Source: Alphaproteobacteria bacterium (lineage in GTDB: Bacteria > Pseudomonadota > Alphaproteobacteria > Bin95). From it: DNA of 46,030 bases. The stretch's first letter is position 1; every line of letters begins with the position of its first letter. Positions 8,355 through 17,506 of the stretch are shown piece by piece. The translations under genes were made by a program, and so were the position numbers. The notes under the pieces were generated by a model, which was not told the DNA's origin, did not search any database, and was given only the letters and a program-made list of their open reading frames with translations. The DNA is taken from the NCBI GenBank assembly GCA_022825195.1, contig JAJDYL010000122.1, positions 1 through 46,030 on the forward strand, given 5' to 3'.

Positions 8355-10001
8355 TCAGCCGCAGTCGAGCCCGCAATCGAGCCGCTGGCGCAGCCCGTCG
8401 ACGCGCTCGGGGTCCGGGTCGAACTCAAGCGCGCGGCGCCACTGGAACCGGGCTTCGATGAGCCGGCCCGTCTTCCAGTAGGCATCGCCCAGATGCTCGT
8501 TTACCACCGGGTCCAGCGGCTCCAGCGCGGCGGCGCGCTCCAGCTCCCGGACCGCTTCGGCGTAGCGCCCGGTGCGGTAATAGACCCAGCCCAGGCTGTC
8601 GGCGATATAGCCGTCCCCCGGCCGGAGCTCGACCGCCCTTGCGACCATTCGCTCCGCGCGGTCGTAATGCTCGCCCCGGTCGATCCAGGAATAGCCGAGA
8701 TAGTTCAGCACGTAGGCATGGTCGGGCACGAAATCCAGGGCCTGCAGCAGGTCGCGCTCGGCCAGTTCCCAGCGGCGCGTCCTCTCGAACGCGATCCCGC
8801 GTCCGTAGAACAGCCGCCAGTGCCGCTGCTCCGGTTGCGCGCCGACCCGCTCGATCGCGCGGGCGTAAGCGATGGCCGCTTCGGCGTACCGTTCCTGTCC
8901 GCGCAGCAGACGGCCGAGTTCGCCGAGCGGAAACGGGTCCTGCACCCGCGCCGCCGACTCCGCTTCCAGTATCGCGACCGCCTCCTCGAAGCGGTCGTGC
9001 GAAGCCAGCGCATCTGCGCGCCGAAAGTCCGCCGCCGGCCGCCAGATCGAGTCCTCCGGCACCGCCAGATACGCTGACAGGGCTTCTTCGTACCGCTCCC
9101 GCCCGGACAGGATGTCCCCGGCGAGCACCCGCGCTGCGTCATGGCCGCGATTGAGCATCGCCGCAAGCCGGGCATAGAGGAGCGCCACGGGAACGTGGCG
9201 CCGGTAAAGGCGCTCCGCCATGCCGTAGAGCACCTCGGCGAACCCTTCCGACGGCCCGGCCGCCAGCGGCCCGAGGCCGGTCGGTTCCTCGGCATGGAGC
9301 GGCCCGCCGAGCAACCGGTACTGGCGCAGCAGGTCGCGCGCGGCCGCGTCGTCGCCCTCCGCCATCAGGAAACCCGCTTCGGCGAGCAGGCCCCGGGGAC
9401 GGACGCCGGCGGCGCGGAGGCCGCGAAACGCCGCGCGGGCCTCGTCGCGCCGTCCGGCCGCCTGCAGCAACAGGGCGCGATGCAACGCCGTCCAGTCCGC
9501 GGCGCCGCTGACCTTGCCGGCCCTCTCAAGCGCTGCGCGCCAGGCGTTCCGGTCATTCTCCGCCCGGTATATCCACGCCAGGGCGAGCGACCGGACCGTC
9601 TCGGGCAACGTCCTGCCGACCCGCCCTTCCAGGTTCCGGGCCGCCGCCTGCCAGTCGCCGCGTTTCGCGGCGTCCACCGCGAGGCGGAGCGCGACCAGCG
9701 CATTGTCGAATGTCGGCGCTTCGCCCGCCGCGCCGGCGGGGAACGCAGCGTCCAGAGCCTGCGCAAGTTCCAGGCTTGCCGCCGCTTCGCCGGCCGCGAC
9801 ATGCACCCGCATCAGACGGCCCTGTATCCTGGGATTGCCCGGGTCCGCTTCCAGCGCCCGCCGGTAGAAACCGGCGGCGGCGGCGAAGTCGAATTGCTGC
9901 TCGGCATAGCCGGCCGCAAGCCAGTCGGTCAGGGCCGGCTCCGCCTGCGGACGGCAGGTGGCCGAGAGCAGAAACGCAAGGGCCAGGAGGAAAGCGCGCA
10001 T
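8355..10001 (-). CDS. Exported tetratricopeptide-repeat protein
   Basis: A 548-residue protein with an N-terminal signal sequence (MRAFLLALAFLLSATC). The Cys is not in a good lipobox, so lipidation is uncertain. It is built almost wholly of TPR-like helical pairs, recognisable in AAAAGFYRRALEADPGNPRI, RYAEAAIAYARAIERVG, DHAYVLNYLGYSWIDRG and TGRYAEAVRELERAAALEPLDPVVNEHLGDAYWKTGR. TPR arrays hold other proteins; the partner is unknown. It lies 10 bases after the ETF-QO stop and 13 before ispE. Alphaproteobacteria often carry such a TPR gene directly upstream of ispE, a context recalled rather than checked. Confidence 0.85.
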   Translation of the reverse strand: MRAFLLALAFLLSATCRPQAEPALTDWLAAGYAEQQFDFAAAAGFYRRALEADPGNPRIQGRLMRVHVAAGEAAASLELAQALDAAFPAGAAGEAPTFDNALVALRLAVDAAKRGDWQAAARNLEGRVGRTLPETVRSLALAWIYRAENDRNAWRAALERAGKVSGAADWTALHRALLLQAAGRRDEARAAFRGLRAAGVRPRGLLAEAGFLMAEGDDAAARDLLRQYRLLGGPLHAEEPTGLGPLAAGPSEGFAEVLYGMAERLYRRHVPVALLYARLAAMLNRGHDAARVLAGDILSGRERYEEALSAYLAVPEDSIWRPAADFRRADALASHDRFEEAVAILEAESAARVQDPFPLGELGRLLRGQERYAEAAIAYARAIERVGAQPEQRHWRLFYGRGIAFERTRRWELAERDLLQALDFVPDHAYVLNYLGYSWIDRGEHYDRAERMVARAVELRPGDGYIADSLGWVYYRTGRYAEAVRELERAAALEPLDPVVNEHLGDAYWKTGRLIEARFQWRRALEFDPDPERVDGLRQRLDCGLDCG

Positions 10002-10011
10002 CCGGCGGATT

Positions 10012-11655
10012 TCACATGTTCGGATAGTTGGGTCCGCCGCCGCCTTCCGGCACCGCCCAGACGATGTTCTGGGTCGGGTCCTTGATATCGCAGGTCTTGC
10101 AGTGGACGCAGTTCTGGGCGTTGATCTGCAGGCGCGGCCCGCCGCCGTCCTCGACGATCTCATAGACTCCCGCCGGGCAGTAACGCTGCTCCGGCGCGTC
10201 GAACTCCGCCAGATTGACCCGGATCGGCACGTCGGCGTCCCTCAGCACCAGGTGAACCGGCTGGTCTTCCTCGTGGTTGGTGCCGGACAGATAGACCGAG
10301 GAGGGCTTGTCGAACGACACGACGCCGTCCGGCTTCGGGTAGTCGATCGCCTTGTGGTCTTCGCGGCGGCCCGTGGCGGCATGGTCCGTGCCGTGGTGGC
10401 GCAGCGTCCAGGGAGCCCGGCCGCGCAGCAGCACCTGGTCGATGCCCGCATGCAGCAGGCCGGCCGCAAGGCCCCAGCGGAAGGCCGGCCGGACATTGCG
10501 CGCCCGGTGAAGCTCGTCATGCAGCCATGACGCGCGGAACGCTTCCGGGTAGGCCGCCAGCTCGTCGCCGCCTTCGGAGCCCTCCGACAGCCTCTCGAAG
10601 GCCGCCTCGGCGGCCAGCATCCCGGTCTTCATGGCGCCGTGGCTGCCCTTGATGCGCGGCACGTTGAGGAACCCCGCCTCGCAGCCGATCATCGCGCCGC
10701 CGGGAAAGACCAGCTTCGGCAATGCCTGCAGCCCGCCCTCATTGACCGCCCTGGCCCCGTAGGCGACCCGCTGCCCGCCCTCGAAGAAGGGCCGGATCCT
10801 CGGATGGGTCTTGTAGCGCTGGAACTCGTCGAAGGGGCTGAGCCACGGATTGCGGTAATCGAGGGCGATGACGAAGCCGACCGCCACCTGCCCGCCCGTC
10901 AGGTGGTAGAGGAAGGAGCCGCCATAGGTGCGGCCGTCCATCGGCCAGCCGGCGGTGTGGACCACGAGCCCCGGTTCGTGGACGGCCGGATCGACGTCCC
11001 AGAGTTCCTTGATGCCGATACCGTAGGTCTGCGGCTGGCAGTCCCGCCTGAGATCGAACCGGTCCATGAGCTGCTTGCCGAGCGAGCCCCGGCAGCCCTC
11101 GGCGAACAGCGTGTATTTGGCGCGAAGCTCGATGCCCGGCTCGTGTGTGGCCCTCGGTTCTCCATCGCGCCCGACGCCCATGTCGCCGGTGGCCACGCCG
11201 GCGACCGCCCCGTCCTCCCGGTAGAGCACCTCCGCCGCGGCGAAGCCCGGATAAATTTCCACTTCCAGCGCCTCGGCCTGTTCGGCCAGCCAGCGGCAGA
11301 CATTGCCGAGGCTCACGATATGGTTGCCGTGGTTGCGCAGCGCCGGGGGAATGAACGGGCCGGGCACCCTGAAGGCGCGTTTCTCGCCCAGCAGCAGGAA
11401 GCGGTCCTCCGTGACCGGCGTCTCCAGCGGCGCGCCCCGCTCCTGCCAGTCCGGCAGCAATTCGTCGAGCGCGCGCGGATCGAGGACGGCGCCGGAGAGG
11501 ATATGGGCCCCGATCTCGGAGCCCTTCTCGATCACGCATACGGAGAGCTCGGAACCGGCATCGACGGCAAGCTGTTTCAGGCGTATCGCGGCCGCCAGCC
11601 CCGCCGGGCCGCCGCCGACGATAACGACATCGAACTCCATGCTCTCCCGTTCCAT
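10012..11655 (-). CDS. etfD: Electron transfer flavoprotein-ubiquinone oxidoreductase
   Basis: A 547-residue ETF-QO, a membrane-associated enzyme passing electrons from ETF (acyl-CoA and sarcosine/dimethylglycine dehydrogenases) to ubiquinone. It shows the FAD dinucleotide-binding motif [17 protein letters not shown] near the N-terminus, [22 protein letters not shown], and at the C-terminus a 4Fe-4S set with CPAGVYE followed by [12 protein letters not shown]. Start ATG 11655 gives [11 protein letters not shown], the usual beginning of alphaproteobacterial ETF-QO; ATG 11640 is the alternative. It heads the minus-strand operon with the TPR gene and ispE and diverges from the UDG gene across 64 bases. 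Confidence 0.95.
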   Translation of the reverse strand: MERESMEFDVVIVGGGPAGLAAAIRLKQLAVDAGSELSVCVIEKGSEIGAHILSGAVLDPRALDELLPDWQERGAPLETPVTEDRFLLLGEKRAFRVPGPFIPPALRNHGNHIVSLGNVCRWLAEQAEALEVEIYPGFAAAEVLYREDGAVAGVATGDMGVGRDGEPRATHEPGIELRAKYTLFAEGCRGSLGKQLMDRFDLRRDCQPQTYGIGIKELWDVDPAVHEPGLVVHTAGWPMDGRTYGGSFLYHLTGGQVAVGFVIALDYRNPWLSPFDEFQRYKTHPRIRPFFEGGQRVAYGARAVNEGGLQALPKLVFPGGAMIGCEAGFLNVPRIKGSHGAMKTGMLAAEAAFERLSEGSEGGDELAAYPEAFRASWLHDELHRARNVRPAFRWGLAAGLLHAGIDQVLLRGRAPWTLRHHGTDHAATGRREDHKAIDYPKPDGVVSFDKPSSVYLSGTNHEEDQPVHLVLRDADVPIRVNLAEFDAPEQRYCPAGVYEIVEDGGGPRLQINAQNCVHCKTCDIKDPTQNIVWAVPEGGGGPNYPNM

Positions 11656-11719
11656 GTCCCGGCCCTCTCCATCCGGCGCGCGCTTTGCGCTAACATAAGC
11701 CACACATTCGGACCATGCC

Positions 11720-12496
11720 ATGACCGAACGGGGACCGTTGCTCGCAGCACTGGAGTGGCAATTGGCGGCCGGGGTGGACGAGGTCGTCGGCTTCGAGCCG
11801 ACCGACCGGTTCGCGCCGCCGCCGGAACCCCGGGCGCCGGCCTCGCCGCCTTCTGCGCCCGGGGCGGCGCCTGCGCGCGCGCGTCCTGCGGAGGCCGCGC
11901 CGGCCGCCGCTAAGGACACCGCAGCCGCGGCCGACCTGGATACGCTCCGCGCGCGCCTGCTCTCCTTCGACGGCTGCGCCCTGAAAAAGACGGCGACCAA
12001 CACCGTATTCGGCGAAGGGCCCGCGCGGGCCCGCCTGATGATCGTCGGCGAGGCGCCGGGGGCCGACGAGGACCGGCAGGGCCGCCCCTTCGTCGGGCCG
12101 AGCGGGCGCCTGCTGGAGCGGATGCTGGCCGCGATCGGCCTCTCGCGCGACGAGGTCTATATCGCCAACACCGTTTACTGGCGCCCGCCGGGAAACCGCA
12201 CGCCCTCGGCGGAGGAGGTCGAGGCCTGCCGCCCGTTCATAAGCCGGCAGATCGCGCTGGTGGCGCCGGAAGTGCTGATGCTGACGGGCGGCGCGGCGGC
12301 GAAGACGCTGCTCGGCACGACGGAGGGCATCATGCGCCTGCGCGGGCGCTGGCGAAGCCTGGAAACCTCCGGCGGCCCGGTGGATGTCATGCCGACCTTC
12401 CACCCGGCGTTCCTGCTGCGCTCGCCGGCGCGCAAGCGCGAGTCCTGGCGGGACCTGCTGGCAGTCAGGGCCCGGCTGGAGAGCGGCCGCCCGTGA
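11720..12496 (+). CDS. Uracil-DNA glycosylase, family 4-like, with two of the four cluster cysteines missing
   Basis: A 258-residue uracil-DNA glycosylase. The first 75 residues are a proline/alanine-rich linker. The catalytic domain has motif [10 protein letters not shown] (110-118), [19 protein letters not shown], and the C-terminal HPAFLLRSP motif. Classical family-4 enzymes bind a 4Fe-4S cluster with four Cys. Here C86 (FDGCALKK) and C170 remain, but the partner before C86 is absent and the KC usually preceding RPPGNR is YW (153-154). Similar Fe-S-less versions are common in alphaproteobacteria as I recall. Its TGA overlaps the GTG of slt by four bases. Confidence 0.88.
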   Translation: MTERGPLLAALEWQLAAGVDEVVGFEPTDRFAPPPEPRAPASPPSAPGAAPARARPAEAAPAAAKDTAAAADLDTLRARLLSFDGCALKKTATNTVFGEGPARARLMIVGEAPGADEDRQGRPFVGPSGRLLERMLAAIGLSRDEVYIANTVYWRPPGNRTPSAEEVEACRPFISRQIALVAPEVLMLTGGAAAKTLLGTTEGIMRLRGRWRSLETSGGPVDVMPTFHPAFLLRSPARKRESWRDLLAVRARLESGRP

Positions 12497-14211
12497 GGAC
12501 CCTTGCGCTCGCCATGCTGACCGTCTGGGGCGGCGTTTCGGAGGCGGCCGATTTCCGGGTCCTTTCGGCGGCCGACGTCGATCGCTACGAGCGCCTCTTC
12601 CAGCTGGAGGCGGAGAACCGCTGGGAGGAATCGGACGCGCTCGCGCTGGAGGTCGAAGACCGGCTGCTGATGGGCCATGTCCTTTACCGGCGCTATGTCG
12701 TCTCGCACGACTATGTCACCCCCTATGAAGAGTTGCGGGCCTGGCTGGAAGCCTATGGCGACCATCCGGGAGCGCACCGGGTGTCGCGGCTGGCGCTCAA
12801 GCGCCGTCCGCCCGGCATGTTGCCGCCGCCGCCGGAGAAGCACCCGCCGGTGCGCCGGCCGACGCCGCTGTTCGTCGCCAAGCCCCTGCAGAAGCCGCCG
12901 ACGGCGGTCGGCGAGATCTATGCCCGGATCATCGAGCAGCATCTGAAGGACGAACGCCCCGACCTCGCGGGCAGCCTCTTCCGCGATGCCGCCGTCCACC
13001 GGGCGCTGGGCCGGGACTATGCCGACAAGCTGCGCGCCGACATCGCTTTTTCCTTCTACCTTCTCGGCAAGGACGCCGCCGCCTACAGCCTCGCGTCGCG
13101 GCGCGCGGAGCAGGCGCAGAGCCGGGTTTCGCTGCTTCACTGGGTGGCCGGCCTGTCGGCGCTCCGGCTCGGCTGGCAGGCCGGCGCGGCCCGGCACTTC
13201 GCGGCGCACGCCAGGTCTCCGGCAGCCTCGCCCTGGAACGCCTCGGCCGGCGCGTACTGGGCGGCGAGGATGTATGGGCAGCTGGAGCGGCCGGCCGACG
13301 CCGAAACCTGGCTGAAAGAGGCGGCGGTCCACAAGCGCACCTTCTACGGCATGCTGGCCCGCGAAATGCTGGGCCTGCCGCACGGGCTGAATTTCGAGCC
13401 GCCGCCGCTCGACGACGGAGACCGGCTGCGCATCCATGCCGAGCCTGCGGCCGTCCGGGCCCTGGCGCTGGCGCAGGTCGGGCGGACGGTCGAGGCCGAA
13501 GCCGAGATGCGTCTTGCACTCGCCGATGCCGATGCCGACACGACCCGCGCCCTGCTCGCCGCCGCCATATCGGCCCGCCTGCCGCGCGCCGCGCTGCTGG
13601 CCGGGCGCCGCCTGCTCGGCCGCGGCGACACGCCCCGCGACCTCGCGCTCTATCCGCTGGCGCCGTGGGAGCCGGAAGGCGGTTACGGCCTCGACCGGGC
13701 GCTGCTGCTTGCGTTCATGCGCCGCGAGAGCGCGTTCGACACCCGCGCCGCCAGCAGCGCCGGGGCGCGCGGGCTGATGCAGCTCATGCCGTCCACGGCC
13801 AATTCCGTGTCCCGCAAGGAACGCTTCGCCGGCAGGACCCTCAAGCGCCTGCTGGAGCCGGAGCTCAACCTGACGCTCGGCCGCGACTATCTCCGCCTGC
13901 TGCTGGAGAAGGACATCGTCGCCGGCGACCTCCTCAAGCTCGCCATCGCCTACAATGCCGGCGCCGGCCGGCTGCGCCGCTGGAACGCCACGGTGCGGCA
14001 CATGGACGACCGGCTCCTGTTCATCGAGAGCCTGCCGGCGAAGGAGACCCGGCTGTTCGTCGAGCATGTGCTCACGAACATCTGGGCGTACCGCGCGCGC
14101 CTGGGCCAGCAGCGGCCGAGCCTGGCCGCGCTGGCGGCCGGCCGGACCCCGCTCTATGAATCCCTCGACACCCGACAGGCGGGCGCCGACGCCCGCCCGC
14201 CCAATGTGTGA
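12493..14211 (+). CDS. slt: Soluble lytic murein transglycosylase (Slt family)
   Basis: A 572-residue periplasmic lytic transglycosylase. There is a short signal peptide ([18 protein letters not shown]), then an alpha-helical superhelix of about 400 residues, then a C-terminal SLT domain. The domain shows AFMRRESAFDTRAASSAGA (catalytic Glu in RRES), RGLMQLMPSTA, and the sugar-binding LAIAYNAGAGRLRRW. Such enzymes cut the MurNAc-GlcNAc bond to form 1,6-anhydro-muropeptides. The GTG start overlaps the UDG stop (GTGA), and moaB follows 30 bases later, so UDG-slt-moaB is likely one transcript. Confidence 0.93.
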   Translation: MRTLALAMLTVWGGVSEAADFRVLSAADVDRYERLFQLEAENRWEESDALALEVEDRLLMGHVLYRRYVVSHDYVTPYEELRAWLEAYGDHPGAHRVSRLALKRRPPGMLPPPPEKHPPVRRPTPLFVAKPLQKPPTAVGEIYARIIEQHLKDERPDLAGSLFRDAAVHRALGRDYADKLRADIAFSFYLLGKDAAAYSLASRRAEQAQSRVSLLHWVAGLSALRLGWQAGAARHFAAHARSPAASPWNASAGAYWAARMYGQLERPADAETWLKEAAVHKRTFYGMLAREMLGLPHGLNFEPPPLDDGDRLRIHAEPAAVRALALAQVGRTVEAEAEMRLALADADADTTRALLAAAISARLPRAALLAGRRLLGRGDTPRDLALYPLAPWEPEGGYGLDRALLLAFMRRESAFDTRAASSAGARGLMQLMPSTANSVSRKERFAGRTLKRLLEPELNLTLGRDYLRLLLEKDIVAGDLLKLAIAYNAGAGRLRRWNATVRHMDDRLLFIESLPAKETRLFVEHVLTNIWAYRARLGQQRPSLAALAAGRTPLYESLDTRQAGADARPPNV

Positions 14212-14241
14212 CCCGATCCCCGCACCGGGAGCGCCCCGATA

Positions 14242-14793
14242 ATGCCCGGCAGCATCGACGAAAACCGCCCCTTCGTTCCCGTGCGCATCGCCGTGCTCAC
14301 CGTTTCCGACACGCGCGGCGCGGCCGACGACCGCTCGGGCGACACCCTGGTCGAACGGCTGGAGCGCGACGGGCACGTCCTGGCCGGCCGCGCCATCGTC
14401 CGCGACGAGGTCGACGCCATCCGGGCCGCGCTGCGCGGGTGGATCGACGATCCGGAAGTCGACTGCGTGATCGCGACCGGCGGCACCGGCCTCACCGGCC
14501 GGGACGTGACGCCCGAAGCCTTCGAAGGCGTCTATGAGAAGCGGATCGACGGCTTCGGCGAGCTGTTCCGCTGGCAGAGCTTCCAGAAGATCGGCGCTTC
14601 CACGATCCAGTCGCGGGCGACGGCCGGCACCGCCGGCGGCACCTACCTGTTCGCCCTGCCCGGCTCGACCGGCGCCTGCCGGGACGCCTGGGACGACATC
14701 CTCCACTGGCAGCTCGACTACCGCTTCCGCCCCTGCAATTTCGTCGAGATCATGCCCCGCCTCCAGGAGCATGTGACGGGCCGCGGAGGATGA
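14242..14793 (+). CDS. moaB: Molybdenum cofactor biosynthesis protein B
   Basis: A 183-residue MoaB/MogA-like protein that binds molybdopterin, in the pathway to adenylyl-molybdopterin. Family signatures are IAVLTVSDTRGAADDRSGD near the N-terminus, CVIATGGTGLTGRDVTPEA in the middle, and YLFALPGSTGACRDAWDDI. Its length is close to the family norm. The gene lies downstream of slt and its TGA overlaps the ATG of a small MazE-like ORF (ATGA). A molybdoenzyme is encoded about 8 kb upstream, giving a local use for the cofactor. Confidence 0.93.
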   Translation: MPGSIDENRPFVPVRIAVLTVSDTRGAADDRSGDTLVERLERDGHVLAGRAIVRDEVDAIRAALRGWIDDPEVDCVIATGGTGLTGRDVTPEAFEGVYEKRIDGFGELFRWQSFQKIGASTIQSRATAGTAGGTYLFALPGSTGACRDAWDDILHWQLDYRFRPCNFVEIMPRLQEHVTGRGG

Positions 14794-14960
14794 AAATTGC
14801 ACCGCAATTCGACTGGGACCGCAAGCAGCCGGGCTTCGAGAAAGAGTGCCGCCGGCAGGCGGCGCTGGCTGCAAAGGCCGACCGGGACGACCCGGAACTC
14901 ATGGCGTTCCTGGACGCTGCGTTCGAGGATTGGGCGAAAAGCCCGGACGACCGGGAGTGA
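14790..14960 (+). CDS. Small MazE-family (DUF3018-like) antitoxin fragment, orphan
   Basis: A 56-residue ORF starting at an ATG that overlaps the moaB stop by four bases (ATGA). The segment FDWDRKQPGFEKECRRQ, then an acidic stretch ending in FLDAAFEDWAK, resembles the C-terminal toxin-binding part of 'antitoxin MazE family' proteins (pattern D-x-R-x-PGF-x2-E-x-RRQ). The N-terminal DNA-binding part found in full members is missing, and no MazF-like toxin follows: the next gene is nnrU. It may be a remnant or a free-standing antitoxin domain. Recognition is by eye. Confidence 0.55.
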   Translation: MKIAPQFDWDRKQPGFEKECRRQAALAAKADRDDPELMAFLDAAFEDWAKSPDDRE

Positions 14961-15068
14961 GCCGCCCTCCTGCATTGCTCGCCGACGTCTCTTCTTGACG
15001 CGCCGCTCTATCCGGAGCCGCCTGCGCCGGGCGGATTTGCCCTACGCTGATGACAGGAAGGATCCGCC

Positions 15069-15626
15069 ATGACGCTCCTCGTCGCCGGCCTCGCGCTTTT
15101 CATCGTCCTGCATCTGGTTCCGGGCATTGCGCCTCTTCGCGCCGCCCTTGTCGCCTCCATGGGCGGGAAGCGGTATCGCGGGGCGTTCTCGGCCCTCGCG
15201 TTCGCAGGCCTCGCAATGATCGTGTGGGGCTATTCTGCGGCGCCGTCCGAGCCCGTCTATGTGCCTCCGGACTGGGGGCGGCAGGCGGCGGTGTGGATGG
15301 TGCCGGCGGCGTTCGTGCTGTTTGCGGCGGCCAATATGCCGACGCACATCCGGTCCGTCGTCCAGCACCCCATGCTGCTCGGGCTCCTTCTCTGGGCGCT
15401 CGCCCATCTGGCGGCGAACGGCGAGTTGCGCTCGCTCCTGCTCTTCGGGGGCTTTGCGGGATTCGCGCTGGCGGTGGGGGCGAGCGCGGTGGCGCGCGGC
15501 AAGCGGCCCCCCGCCGACAAGGCGCCGCGCCTTGCGATGGATGCGGCGGCGCTCGTGGCGGGGCTCGCCGCCGCCGGCCTCTTCGCATATTTCCACGCCG
15601 CCCTGTTCGGCGCGCCGGCGCTGTAG
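15069..15626 (+). CDS. NnrU family integral membrane protein
   Basis: A 185-residue protein with about five hydrophobic helices, beginning MTLLVAGLALFIVLHLVPGI, which gives the family's HLVPG-type first helix. THIRSVVQHPMLLGLLLWALAHLAANG holds the conserved R-x-V-x-HP and H-x-x-ANG residues typical of NnrU and isoprenoid-processing membrane relatives. NnrU was named for a link to nitrite/nitric-oxide metabolism, but a broader membrane-enzyme role is possible. It starts at ATG 15069 with AGGAAGGA just upstream. It converges on cobT with 13 bases between the stops. Confidence 0.85.
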   Translation: MTLLVAGLALFIVLHLVPGIAPLRAALVASMGGKRYRGAFSALAFAGLAMIVWGYSAAPSEPVYVPPDWGRQAAVWMVPAAFVLFAAANMPTHIRSVVQHPMLLGLLLWALAHLAANGELRSLLLFGGFAGFALAVGASAVARGKRPPADKAPRLAMDAAALVAGLAAAGLFAYFHAALFGAPAL

Positions 15627-15639
15627 GGCCCTTCCCGGG

Positions 15640-16704
15640 CTACCGGCCTGCCGGGCGGGTTTCCGGGCCGGAGACGCCGGCGCCCTCGAAGGTGGCCATG
15701 TCCGCATGGCAGCGGGCGGCGGCCCTGAGCAGCGCGAGCGCGAGCGCCGCTCCGGAGCCTTCTCCGAGGCGCATGCCCAGGTCGAGCAGCGGCGCCTTGC
15801 CCCAGAGCGCCAGCAGCCGCGCATGCGCCGGTTCGGCCGAGAGGTGGCCCGCCTGGCAGTGGTCGAGGCCGGTCGGGTCGAGCGCATGCAGCACGGCCGC
15901 GGCCGCCGCCGCGCCGTAGCCGTCCAGCACAACCGGCACCCGGCCCATGCGGGCGGCCGCGAGCGCGCCGAACATGGCGGCCGTCTCGAAGCCGCCGAGG
16001 CGGCGCAGCACTTCCAGCGGCGGCCGGCCGCCATGCCGGGCGGCGCCGAGGCGCACGGTTTCGATCTTGGCTTCGAGCCGCGCGCCGGAAACCCCCGTGC
16101 CGGGCCCCGTCCAGTCTTCGGCATTTCCTCCGTGCAGCGCATGCGCGATGGCGGCGGCCGAGGTCGTGTTCCCGATGCCCATCTCGCCGACGGCCAGCGC
16201 GTCGATGCCGGGCTCGACCGCCATCATGCCGTAGGCGACGGCGCGCGCGCATTCCTCGTCCGTCATGGCGGGCGCCAGGGTGAAATCCGCCGTCGGCGCC
16301 TCCAGGGAGAGTTCATAGACGCGGAGTTCGGCGTCGAGCGCGCCGCAAATCGCGTTCACCGCCGCGCCGCCGGCGATGAAGTTCTGCACCATTTCCGCCG
16401 TCACCGAGGCGGGCCAGGCCGAGACGCCGCGCCGGGCGACGCCGTGATTGCCGGCGAAGACCGCGACGCGCGGGCGGTCGAGGCGGGGCGGATGCCGGCC
16501 CTGCCATGCGGCCAGCCATTCCGCCAGTTCCTCAAGCCGTCCCAGCGCGCCCGGCGGCTTGGTCAACAGGGCGTCCCGCGCGCGCGCCGCCGCCCGCGCC
16601 TCTTCGTCGGGGCCGGGCAGATGGGCGAGGGTCTCGGCGATCTCGGCCAGCGAGACGGTCGGCATGGTCTCGTTGGGCGAGACAGCAGGATCGGGTTCGG
16701 CCAT
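15640..16704 (-). CDS. cobT: Nicotinate-nucleotide-dimethylbenzimidazole phosphoribosyltransferase
   Basis: A 354-residue CobT, which makes alpha-ribazole phosphate from dimethylbenzimidazole and nicotinate mononucleotide for the lower ligand of cobalamin. Family segments are KPPGALGRLEELAEWLAAWQG near residue 50, VAVFAGNHGVARRGVSA, the GEMGIGNTTSAAA motif, VLDGYGAAAAAAVL, and the C-terminal LGEGSGAALAL with its catalytic Glu. It is divergent from cobS across 36 bases, so both probably share a control region, but I saw no cobalamin riboswitch motif there. Confidence 0.95.
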   Translation of the reverse strand: MAEPDPAVSPNETMPTVSLAEIAETLAHLPGPDEEARAAARARDALLTKPPGALGRLEELAEWLAAWQGRHPPRLDRPRVAVFAGNHGVARRGVSAWPASVTAEMVQNFIAGGAAVNAICGALDAELRVYELSLEAPTADFTLAPAMTDEECARAVAYGMMAVEPGIDALAVGEMGIGNTTSAAAIAHALHGGNAEDWTGPGTGVSGARLEAKIETVRLGAARHGGRPPLEVLRRLGGFETAAMFGALAAARMGRVPVVLDGYGAAAAAAVLHALDPTGLDHCQAGHLSAEPAHARLLALWGKAPLLDLGMRLGEGSGAALALALLRAAARCHADMATFEGAGVSGPETRPAGR

Positions 16705-16740
16705 GCTGGCGGTCTATCGCGGATTCGCAGAGGGAAGTCC

Positions 16741-17436
16741 ATGCGCGCGCTCGACGACATGCGGCTGGCCTTCCGGTTCCTGACCGTGCTGCCCGCCGGC
16801 CGGCCGGAGCCGCGGCCGCTCGGCGAGGCGGCCTGGTGCTTTCCGCTCGTCGGGCTGGCGGTCGGCATTTGCGTGGCGCTCGTCTTCCTGGCGGCGGAAG
16901 CGGCGGGCCTGCCGCCGGCGCTGGCGGGCTTCCTCGCGGTCGGCGCCGGCGTCGCGCTCACCGGCGGGCTGCACGAGGACGGCCTGGCCGACACGGCCGA
17001 TGCGCTCGGCGTCCGCGACCCGCAGCGCGCGCTGGAGGTCATGCGCGATTCCCGCACCGGGGCATACGGCGCGCTGGCGCTGGCGCTCACGGTTCCGATG
17101 CGGGCGCTGGCGCTCGCGGCGGCGGGGCCGGTCGCGGCGGTCGCGGCTCATGCGCTCTCGCGCGGCGCGATGGCCGGCGCGATGGCCTGGACGCCGCCCG
17201 CCCGCTCCGACGGCCTCGCAGCCGACGCCGGCCCGACCGGCGCCGTCGCCGCGCTGCTGCTGTCGGCGGGCATCGGCATCCTGCTCGGCTGGCCCTCGGT
17301 CCCGGCAGCGGCCCTGACGGCCCTCGCCGCGGCATGGTGGGCCGCAAAACGCTTCGGCGGCCACACCGGGGACACGCTCGGCGCCGTCCAGCAGGTAACG
17401 GAACTCGCCGTCCTGCTGGCGCTGGCGGCGGGGTGA
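16741..17436 (+). CDS. cobS: Adenosylcobinamide-GDP ribazoletransferase
   Basis: A 231-residue membrane protein that joins the nucleotide loop to adenosylcobinamide-GDP in the last stage of cobalamin synthesis. It has several hydrophobic helices. CobS signatures are FRFLTVLPAG, the metal-binding GGLHEDGLADTADALG, then MRDSRTGAYGALAL, and GHTGDTLGAVQQVTEL near the C-terminus. ATG 16741 gives the usual short N-terminus. With the divergent cobT it forms a lower-ligand assembly pair; no corrin-ring genes are in the window. Confidence 0.95.
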   Translation: MRALDDMRLAFRFLTVLPAGRPEPRPLGEAAWCFPLVGLAVGICVALVFLAAEAAGLPPALAGFLAVGAGVALTGGLHEDGLADTADALGVRDPQRALEVMRDSRTGAYGALALALTVPMRALALAAAGPVAAVAAHALSRGAMAGAMAWTPPARSDGLAADAGPTGAVAALLLSAGIGILLGWPSVPAAALTALAAAWWAAKRFGGHTGDTLGAVQQVTELAVLLALAAG

Positions 17437-17450
17437 GAATGAGCGGTTTC

Positions 17451-17469
17451 TTCTTGCATTATGCAGGAA
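17451..17469 (+). promoter_or_regulatory. Palindromic operator candidate before the Panacea pair
   Basis: TTCTTGCAT (17451-17459) and ATGCAGGAA (17461-17469) form a near-perfect inverted repeat around one T, with eight of nine positions pairing. It lies 37 bases before the ATG of the Panacea gene. Toxin-antitoxin operons are commonly repressed through such sites. The palindrome is seen; its use is inferred. Confidence 0.4.
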
Positions 17470-17506
17470 AATCTGCTTAGCGACTCCGACAAGGGGAGGC
17501 GCGGCA

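Noticed and set aside
12175..14874. Minus-strand open frame of about 900 codons opposite UDG, slt and moaB
   Set aside because: All three plus-strand genes carry clear family motifs; the antisense frame has none.
15627..15642. Hairpin over the nnrU and cobT stop codons as a terminator
   Set aside because: The pairing (GTA and GCCC arms) needs a two-base bulge and no T-run follows, so it is weak.
16705..16740. Cobalamin riboswitch between cobT and cobS
   Set aside because: The gap is only 36 bases, too short for the element, and the typical B12-box pattern is not seen.
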